A DNA stretch of 64,000 bases from an uncultured Coprococcus sp. Lineage in GTDB: Bacteria; Bacillota; Clostridia; Lachnospirales; Lachnospiraceae. Under the pieces are notes generated by a model. The model made no database searches. It was given only the letters and a program-made list of their open reading frames with translations, and had not been told where the DNA came from. A program made the position numbers and the translations under genes. The stretch spans positions 62,001 to 126,000 of the forward strand of contig CAKQTZ010000004.1 in NCBI GenBank assembly GCA_934277375.1, read 5' to 3'. Of this stretch, positions 51,393 to 58,741 are shown piece by piece (the stretch's first letter is position 1; every line of letters begins with the position of its first letter).

Positions 51393-54300
51393 ATGAAGAG
51401 AAAATTTCTGACGTTATGTATGGCGATGTGCATGACGGCAACAACAGTTGTCGCAGGTCCTTTGGGCAGCGGCATAACGGCATTTGCGGCAGATACCGCA
51501 GAAGCTCAGAAGACGGTTACTATATCGGCGTATGATTATACGGCGGTTGAGGCCGGTCTTGATGGTGCATCTGAGACAGGTGTGATCATGGAGCAGAAAG
51601 AGACAGTTGATGCGAACATGTCCAATGCTGATTTGATCAAGAAGGCATTCGAGGATGCTGGAGTAGAGATGGAATATAGCAGCTATGGTAACTATGTAAG
51701 CTCAATCAATGGGCTGGATGCAAGTGCTGGTGGCGGATATTCCGGCTGGATGATGGCGTATAACAATGATGATTATAGTAATGGTGGTATTGATAATCTG
51801 ACTTTATCGGATGGAGACGTTATCAGATTTGATTATACACATAATGAAGATACGACTACAGATGATATCGGAGTTGGATATTATGGCAAGCCGATAGTTA
51901 CAAAGCTTCAGGTTGCTGATAGTACGATCACGATGTCCAAGACAGCTTCTTATGGCGAGGCTGGAACATATTATATAGACGGTGAGAAGACAGACGCCAC
52001 AGGAACACAGGATGATCCTTTTGTATTTGAGGTAGAGATCCCGGCAGATGAGGCAGCAGCTGTCCCTGTGACAGTTACAACAAGCCTTAACAGCCATTAT
52101 GCAATAATCGATGGCTGGTCAGCTTCAGAGGAGACTTATGATCTGACAAATGGCCTTGATTTTTCTGTATCATCACTTGGCGGCAAGAGCGTATCTTATT
52201 TTGAGATAAAGAATAAGACTGCAAGTGAGAATCCATCAGCTTCTTATGAGGAGAAACTGGATAATGCGATCAAGTATATTGCTAACACTGTGAAGGATCC
52301 TGCAGTTGGTTCAGTAGGTGGTGAGTGGGCTGTCCTGGCACTTGCAAGATATGGATATAAGAATCCGGAGTGGTATACGAAATACTACAATGCAGTTGTA
52401 GAGTATGTCGAGACAAAGGGAAGCAGTAAGCTTCACAATAGAAAGAGTACTGATAACTCAAGAGTCATTATAGGACTTACAGCTATAGGCGCTGATCCTA
52501 CAAATGTTCATGGCTACAATCTCCTGGCACCTCTTGCAGATCAGGACTATGTAGTATGGCAGGGAATAAATGGTTCTGTATATGCGCTTATCGCGCTTGA
52601 TACAGGTAATTATGAGATACCAAAGCTTCCAGAGGGAAGTACAGCAACTCAGACAACTAGAGAGGGTCTTATAAAAGAAATTCTTTCAAAGCAGGTACCA
52701 GGTGGTGGCTGGGCATTCTCAGGATCAAAGGCTGATCCGGATATGACTACTATGACCATACAGTCTCTGGCTCCTTATTATAAGACAAATGCAGATGTCA
52801 GAGAAGCGGTTGATAAAGGTATGAAGGCCATTTCAGCTCAGCAGAGAGATGATGGAGGCCTTGCATCATGGGGTACTGTAAATTCAGAGAGCTGTGCGCA
52901 GACAGTGTGTGGCCTCAGCGATCTCGGCAGGGATGCCGCAACAGATGTTGATTTTGTCAAGAATGGTAATTCTGTTCTTGATGCTCTCTTAGGATTCTAT
53001 GATGAGTCTACAGGTGGATTTGCACATGCAGCAGATAGAAATGGCAATTATAGTGTAAACCAGATGGCTACAGAGCAGGCAACATATGCCCTTGTTGGAT
53101 ATGACAGATATAAGAAGGGTAAGAACAGACTTTACGATATGAGCGACAGGGAGGTGCTGTATACTCCTGAGACAGGAAAGCCAAATATAAGTAAAGTTAA
53201 TGTTGTTTTCAATGATACAGAACTTATAGCGGATGGCACAGCCAAGGAGCCAGCAATGGATGTCTATTATGGAGATATCAAGCTGACAGAGGGTAAGGAT
53301 TATACAAAGGAGTTTTCAGATAACGTTGAAGTTGGAACTGCGAAGGTCACTATCACAGCAATGGGCGATTATGATGGTGTTGCAGAGAGAACATTCAATA
53401 TATATTCTGCAAAGCTTACAGATGATAATGTTGAAGTCAAGGTCGATGGAGCAGTTGAAGCAGATGGTACAGCCAAGAAGCCAGAAGTAGTTGTTACATA
53501 TAATGGACAGGCACTTGTCCTGAACACTGACTATAAGGTAACATATTCAAACAATATGAGACCTGGAACAGCAACGATCAAGGTAACAGGTGCTGGAAAT
53601 TATACAGGAACTGTAACAAAGACATTTGAGATTGTAGCAGTTGACATGAATAAGGTGACAGTAGAGCTTGATCCACAGAAGACAGAGTGGACAGGAGAGG
53701 CGATCACACCAGCAGTAACAGTTACATATAATGGTAAGACACTTAGAAAGAATACGGACTATACACTTGATATAACAGATAATGTTGAGGTTGGTTCTGC
53801 AAAGGTAATCGTAACAGCGAAGAGCGTATATTACACAGGCTCTAAGGAAGTAACATTTGATATCCTCGCTGTAGATATCAACAAGGAGACAGTAAGCGTA
53901 TCTGTCGCTGCAGAAGATATCACATATGACGGAACAGAGAAGAAGCCTGAGGTAGTTGTTGCTGACGGAAAGACAACTCTCGTGGCTGGAACAGATTATA
54001 CAGTTTCATACGAGAAAAATGTTGATGCAGGAACAGCAAAGGCAGTTATCACAGGAAAGGGTCACTACAGTGGATCAAGAGAGATAACATTTGACATTTT
54101 GGCGGCTGATATGAGCAAGGTGACAGTAGAGTTTGATCCACAGAAGATGGAGTGGACAGGCGAGACAGTTACACCGGCGGTAACAGTCACATACAAAGGC
54201 AAGACACTTACAAAAGATGTGGATTATACACTTGACATAACAGACAATGTTGAGGTTGGAACGGCAAAAGTGGTAGTAACAGCCAAGAGTGCAAACTTCA

Positions 54301-56285
54301 CAGGTTCCAAGGAAGCAACATTTGACATCCTTCCAGTAGACATCAATAAGAAATCAGTAAAGGTGGCAGCAGATACAGAGAATATCGAATATGCTGGCAC
54401 AGAGAAGAAACTTGATATAACTGTAACAGATGGCAAGACAAAGCTTGTTGAAGGCAAAGACTATACAGTTTCATATAAGAACAACATTGAGCTGGGAACA
54501 GCAAAGGCAGTTATCACAGGAAAGGGTCACTACAGTGGATCAAGAGAGATAACATTTGACATTATCCCATACGATCTGGCAAATGCTGAGATAGCTGTGA
54601 AGACTGAGGTATATGTATATTCAGGCAAGGAGTGCAGACCTGAGGTAAAGGTTGTTGCAAGCGGAAAGACACTTGTAGCTGATAAGGATTATACAGTAAC
54701 ATATAAAGATTGTGTAAATACAGGAACAGCAACAGCAAGAGTAGAAGGTACAGGCAATTACACAGGTGTTATCGAAGGCACATACGATATAAATGAGGCA
54801 GACATGAGAGGCGTCGATGTGAAACTGAGTTCAGACAAATTTGTGTGGACAGGCAAGGCACAGATGCCAGCAGTCAAGGTTACCTACAATGGACTGGTGC
54901 TCAGAGAGAATAATGATTATACTCTCACTGCATCAGGTAATGTAGGTGTAGGAACAGCTAAGATAGTTATCTCAGCCAGAAGTGAGAATTTCACAGGTTC
55001 TAAGGAAGCTGTATTCAGTATCCAGGCTGTAGATATAAGCAGCAAGTCAGTAAACGTATCAGTAAAGCCGGGCAGCTTCAAGTACGATGGTACTGGTAAG
55101 AAACCAACGATCAAGATAACTTATGGTGCCAATGTCCTTTCAGAGGGCAGAGATTATACAGCTTCATACCGCAATAATGTAAATGCGGGAACAGCAACAG
55201 TTACCATTACCGGAAAGGGTTCATATAAGGGTACTGTGAAGAAGACATTTGTTGTTACAAGCGATAATATCGCAGCAGCAAAGGTTACTCTTGGTAAGAG
55301 CGAGTATGTATACGATGGAAAGAGAAAGACACCTTCAGTCAAGGTTGTCATGAATGGCAAGACACTTGTAAAGGGACAGGATTACAGAGTTTCTTACAAG
55401 AATAATACAAAGGCAGGCAAGGCTTCAGTCGTTATTGAAGGAATAAATAATTATACAGGAAGCGTAGCAAAGACATTTGTTATAAAGAACATGTCAGTCA
55501 GCATAACCAAGCTTTCTTCAAATGGCTCAAAGGTATCACTTACATGGAAGTCAGCACAGAAGGCAGACAGATACGAGGTATACAGAAAGGCTTCAGATGA
55601 GAAGTCATATAAGAAGGTAGCATCTACAAAGAATGCATCATATGCTGACAGCAGTGTAAAGGCTGGTATAACATATGCTTATAAGGTAAAGGCAGTAAAT
55701 GGAAGCCTGACAGGCGTTACAGGTGTTTCAAGGGTAGTTGTGCTCAAGAGTATCAAGGCATATGCAGTGAATACTACAAAGGGTATGCAGATATCATGGA
55801 GCAAGACAGCCGGAGCAAAGCAGTATAAGGTATTCAGAAAGAATGGTTCATCTGCATGGAAGACTGTTGCTGTGACAACTGCAGTGAAGTATGTGGACAG
55901 AACAGCAAAGAATGGCGTAAGCTATTCATATGTTGTAAAGGCAGTTGCAACAAATGCTACAGGAGCAGGACAGGCTGTAACAGCATACAGATTGACAACA
56001 GAGGAGATCAATTCTATTTCATCTCCTACAAAGGCAACGGTTGAGGTTAAATATAATAGGAACTCAAAGGCAACAGGATACCAGGTTCAGTGCTCTCTGA
56101 ACAAGAGCTTCAAGAGCGTTACTAACGGTACAGCTAATTCTAATAAGAAGACATCGATCAGAGTTAATGTGGCCAAGTCTGGCGCAAGATACTATGTAAG
56201 AGTCAGATCTTATAAGAAGATTGGCAAGAAGGTTTATTATGGTCCATGGAGCAGCGTGAGCAATGTTGTTGTAGAAAAGAATTAA
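51393..56285 (+). CDS. secreted intrinsic-factor-like protein: DUF4430, alpha/alpha toroid, ten MBG-like repeats, FnIII
   Basis: The ATG at 51393 follows AAAGGAG; upstream codons belong to the riboswitch. 1630 aa. Signal peptide to about residue 32 (AFA-AD). DUF4430, the fold of the transcobalamin C-terminal domain, at ~60-152 (YSGWMMAYNNDDYS, LSDGDVIRFDY). Squalene-cyclase-like alpha/alpha repeats at ~277-585 (GGGWAFSGSKADPDMTTMTIQ, QQRDDGGLASWG, YDESTGGFAHA). Ten ~77-residue MBG-type Ig-like repeats at ~600-1366. Two or three FnIII-like domains to the end. No LPXTG motif. With the riboswitch and the ECF genes behind it, it is a probable extracellular cobalamin binder. Confidence 0.87.
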   Translation: MKRKFLTLCMAMCMTATTVVAGPLGSGITAFAADTAEAQKTVTISAYDYTAVEAGLDGASETGVIMEQKETVDANMSNADLIKKAFEDAGVEMEYSSYGNYVSSINGLDASAGGGYSGWMMAYNNDDYSNGGIDNLTLSDGDVIRFDYTHNEDTTTDDIGVGYYGKPIVTKLQVADSTITMSKTASYGEAGTYYIDGEKTDATGTQDDPFVFEVEIPADEAAAVPVTVTTSLNSHYAIIDGWSASEETYDLTNGLDFSVSSLGGKSVSYFEIKNKTASENPSASYEEKLDNAIKYIANTVKDPAVGSVGGEWAVLALARYGYKNPEWYTKYYNAVVEYVETKGSSKLHNRKSTDNSRVIIGLTAIGADPTNVHGYNLLAPLADQDYVVWQGINGSVYALIALDTGNYEIPKLPEGSTATQTTREGLIKEILSKQVPGGGWAFSGSKADPDMTTMTIQSLAPYYKTNADVREAVDKGMKAISAQQRDDGGLASWGTVNSESCAQTVCGLSDLGRDAATDVDFVKNGNSVLDALLGFYDESTGGFAHAADRNGNYSVNQMATEQATYALVGYDRYKKGKNRLYDMSDREVLYTPETGKPNISKVNVVFNDTELIADGTAKEPAMDVYYGDIKLTEGKDYTKEFSDNVEVGTAKVTITAMGDYDGVAERTFNIYSAKLTDDNVEVKVDGAVEADGTAKKPEVVVTYNGQALVLNTDYKVTYSNNMRPGTATIKVTGAGNYTGTVTKTFEIVAVDMNKVTVELDPQKTEWTGEAITPAVTVTYNGKTLRKNTDYTLDITDNVEVGSAKVIVTAKSVYYTGSKEVTFDILAVDINKETVSVSVAAEDITYDGTEKKPEVVVADGKTTLVAGTDYTVSYEKNVDAGTAKAVITGKGHYSGSREITFDILAADMSKVTVEFDPQKMEWTGETVTPAVTVTYKGKTLTKDVDYTLDITDNVEVGTAKVVVTAKSANFTGSKEATFDILPVDINKKSVKVAADTENIEYAGTEKKLDITVTDGKTKLVEGKDYTVSYKNNIELGTAKAVITGKGHYSGSREITFDIIPYDLANAEIAVKTEVYVYSGKECRPEVKVVASGKTLVADKDYTVTYKDCVNTGTATARVEGTGNYTGVIEGTYDINEADMRGVDVKLSSDKFVWTGKAQMPAVKVTYNGLVLRENNDYTLTASGNVGVGTAKIVISARSENFTGSKEAVFSIQAVDISSKSVNVSVKPGSFKYDGTGKKPTIKITYGANVLSEGRDYTASYRNNVNAGTATVTITGKGSYKGTVKKTFVVTSDNIAAAKVTLGKSEYVYDGKRKTPSVKVVMNGKTLVKGQDYRVSYKNNTKAGKASVVIEGINNYTGSVAKTFVIKNMSVSITKLSSNGSKVSLTWKSAQKADRYEVYRKASDEKSYKKVASTKNASYADSSVKAGITYAYKVKAVNGSLTGVTGVSRVVVLKSIKAYAVNTTKGMQISWSKTAGAKQYKVFRKNGSSAWKTVAVTTAVKYVDRTAKNGVSYSYVVKAVATNATGAGQAVTAYRLTTEEINSISSPTKATVEVKYNRNSKATGYQVQCSLNKSFKSVTNGTANSNKKTSIRVNVAKSGARYYVRVRSYKKIGKKVYYGPWSSVSNVVVEKN

Positions 56286-56306
56286 TAGGGCATAATAATA
56301 TTTAGA

Positions 56307-57785
56307 ATGAATAAATTCAAAGAGTTTGCTAGAAAAAATAAAAAATATATATCAGGCGTAATAGTCGTTCTGATTATATTGGTGTGGGCATTCTGGTACG
56401 GGGGCAACGCCCCCGGAGCCAGAGGCTTCAAATTGGAAAAAACCGAGCAGGGCTCAACGACTGAAGCTCCGGAAAATACAGAATCTGGTGCAGGGTGGCT
56501 TGAGTCAACATCTGATTCCGGTGTGACAGATATGTCATCGGAGAAAGAAGATACAGAAATCACCGAGACTGAGTCTACGGAAGTAACAACAGAGGAACAG
56601 GCATCGGAGCAGTCAAGTCAGGATAACACAGCGGATGAAAGTTCAACTGCGGATGTCCCGGATATTACCGGGAAGCCGGTAGTTACGGAGATACCGGTAA
56701 CGACGAAACAGCCGGTGACAACGGAGCAGCCGGGCACAACAAAACAGCCGGTGACAACGGAGCAGCCGGGCACGACAAAACAGCCCGTGACAACGGAGCA
56801 GCCGGGCACAACAAAACAGCCGGTAACGACGGAGCAGCCGGGCACAACAAAACAGCCGGTGACGACGGAGCAGCCCGGTACAACAAAACAGCCGGCAACG
56901 ACGGAGACACCGGGAACGACAAATTATCCGGTGACAACGGAACAGCCAGGCACGACTAGGCAGCCGGTAACGACGGAGACACCGGGAACGACAAATTATC
57001 CGGTGACAACGGAACAGCCGAGCACGACTAGGCAGCCGGTAACGACAGAGACTCCAGGCACAACAAAACACCCGGTGACGACGGAACAGCCCGGTACAAC
57101 AAAACAGCCGGTAACAACGGAGACACCAGGAACTACAAAACAGCCGGGAACAACAGAGACACCTGGCACAACAAAACAGCCAGGAACGACGGAGACACCG
57201 GGAACTACAAAACAGCCGGGAACAACAGAGACACCGGGAACGACAAAACAGCCAGGAACTACAGAACATCCATCTACAGGGGATCATGTAACAACAGGTT
57301 CACAGACAACAACCCAGATTCCTTCTACGAGCGATGATAAAACTTCTGAAGAACCAACGACTGAGGAGACTCCGGAGGAACTGACATGTACTATATGGAT
57401 TGATTGTGTTACGATCCTATCAAACATGGAGTATCTAACACCGGGAAAAGAGGATTATGTTCCTTATGATGGTGATATATTGTCTCCAGTCAGAGTTACT
57501 TTTGAAGAAGGCGATACAGTGTTTGATGTGCTCACCAAGGTGTGCAGTGATTATGGAATACAGATAGAATATTCGTGGACACCTATGTATGGCAGTTATT
57601 ATATAGAGGGAATAAACAATCTGTATGAGTTTGACTGTGGAGAGTTATCGGGATGGGTCTATTCGGTAAATGGATGGTTTCCAAATTACGGATGCTCAAA
57701 ATATGAACTTAAGAATAACGATGTGATCAGATGGAGATATACTTGTCGAGATCTGGGAGGCGACGTTGGGTGTGAGATGCAATAG
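56307..57785 (+). CDS. membrane-tethered DUF4430 protein on a Thr/Pro repeat stalk
   Basis: 492 aa. A basic N-terminus and one membrane helix (~14-32) anchor it with the rest outside. An acidic Ser/Thr linker leads to ~200 residues of 12-residue repeats (TTKQPVTTEQPG and variants with TTETPG or NYP) at ~125-321, a likely rod spanning the wall. DUF4430 fills ~359-492 with the signature GELSGWVYSVNGWFPNYG and VIRWRYTC. No strong ribosome binding site is seen 21 bases after the previous stop. The repeats are 36-base DNA repeats and prone to slippage. It probably passes cobalamin to the ECF importer. Confidence 0.85.
   Translation: MNKFKEFARKNKKYISGVIVVLIILVWAFWYGGNAPGARGFKLEKTEQGSTTEAPENTESGAGWLESTSDSGVTDMSSEKEDTEITETESTEVTTEEQASEQSSQDNTADESSTADVPDITGKPVVTEIPVTTKQPVTTEQPGTTKQPVTTEQPGTTKQPVTTEQPGTTKQPVTTEQPGTTKQPVTTEQPGTTKQPATTETPGTTNYPVTTEQPGTTRQPVTTETPGTTNYPVTTEQPSTTRQPVTTETPGTTKHPVTTEQPGTTKQPVTTETPGTTKQPGTTETPGTTKQPGTTETPGTTKQPGTTETPGTTKQPGTTEHPSTGDHVTTGSQTTTQIPSTSDDKTSEEPTTEETPEELTCTIWIDCVTILSNMEYLTPGKEDYVPYDGDILSPVRVTFEEGDTVFDVLTKVCSDYGIQIEYSWTPMYGSYYIEGINNLYEFDCGELSGWVYSVNGWFPNYGCSKYELKNNDVIRWRYTCRDLGGDVGCEMQ
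56682..57270 (+). repeat. in-frame 36-bp tandem repeats encoding the stalk
   Basis: About sixteen units, most of the type CCGGGCACAACAAAACAG followed by CCGGTGACAACGGAGCAG, with third-base changes and two subtypes. All keep the frame. Confidence 0.9.
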
Positions 57786-57846
57786 ACGTTGTGATCAAAT
57801 TAGATTTTATATATTTCATGGATTGATAGGAGTTAGAAGGGAAATA

Positions 57847-58728
57847 GTGAAGACGAGAGATTCATTCTCCGGATATCACCCGATAGTCAATCTTATGTAC
57901 TTTATATGCACTATAGGATATGCCCTGGCATTTACCCATCCGGTATGCCTGGGCATGTCTTTTATAGTTGCGTTTGTATATTCGATTATCCTTCGTGGTG
58001 AGAACGGTTTCAAAGCAAATATAAAATATATGATTCCTTTAATAGTGCTGACGGCAGTCATAAATCCGCTTTTCAGCCATCAGGGAGTTACGGTGCTTGC
58101 GTATTTACCTACAGGGAACCAGCTCACGCTTGAATCTGTACTTTATGGAATAATGGCGGCATTTATGCTGGTAACAGTGCTGTGCTGGTTTTTGTGTTTT
58201 AACAGAGTGATCACATCAGATAAGATGGTGTATCTGTTTGGCAAGGCAGCTCCGGTACTGTCGCTTATATTGTCCATGACGCTCAGATTTATACCGGATA
58301 TAACGAGCCAGTTTGGAAAGGTTTACAGGGCACAGAAAGCGTCAGGATACAAAGTAAATGGTTCGCATTTTGTGAGATTGAAAACGGGGTGCCATGTATT
58401 TTCTGCAGTTGTCACATGGTCCCTTGAAAAAGCACTTGTTACGGCAGACAGTATGAAATCAAGGGGATATGGGCTTCCGGGAAGGACGGCGTATTCTTTG
58501 TTTAGATTCAAAAAAAGTGATGTTAGAGCTCTTGCGTTTATATTCATATGTGGATTATATATAATTATAGGGAACAGCAGAGGCGGTTTCAGGTTCTTAT
58601 ATTATCCGGCTGTCAGGGGACAGATGACCGGATGGCTGACCGTAAGTATGTATATAGTATATGCCTGTCTTATATGTCTGCCGATATATATGAATGTGAG
58701 AGACCATATAAGATTTGAAAAGGCGTAG
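57847..58728 (+). CDS. ECF transporter T component (CbiQ-type)
   Basis: GTG at 57847 with GAAGGGAAATA upstream is preferred; the open frame extends 27 codons into the end of the previous gene. 293 aa with about six membrane helices. The coupling motifs are recognisable: AQKASGYKVNG and MKSRGYGLPGR (the Ala/Ser-Arg-Gly pair that contacts the ATPases). It links ATP hydrolysis to the substrate-binding S component. It overlaps nothing and is followed by the ATPase fusion 13 bases on. Confidence 0.88.
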   Translation: MKTRDSFSGYHPIVNLMYFICTIGYALAFTHPVCLGMSFIVAFVYSIILRGENGFKANIKYMIPLIVLTAVINPLFSHQGVTVLAYLPTGNQLTLESVLYGIMAAFMLVTVLCWFLCFNRVITSDKMVYLFGKAAPVLSLILSMTLRFIPDITSQFGKVYRAQKASGYKVNGSHFVRLKTGCHVFSAVVTWSLEKALVTADSMKSRGYGLPGRTAYSLFRFKKSDVRALAFIFICGLYIIIGNSRGGFRFLYYPAVRGQMTGWLTVSMYIVYACLICLPIYMNVRDHIRFEKA

Positions 58729-58741
58729 GAGAGGAGAAACA

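Noticed and set aside
56682-57270. Regular 36-bp repeats that could suggest a CRISPR array
   Set aside because: Units are contiguous with no unique spacers and code in frame for a Thr/Pro stalk; no cas genes.
56643-57287. 214-codon Arg/Cys-rich antisense frame over the Thr/Pro stalk repeats
   Set aside because: It exists only because the 36-bp repeats lack stops in that frame.
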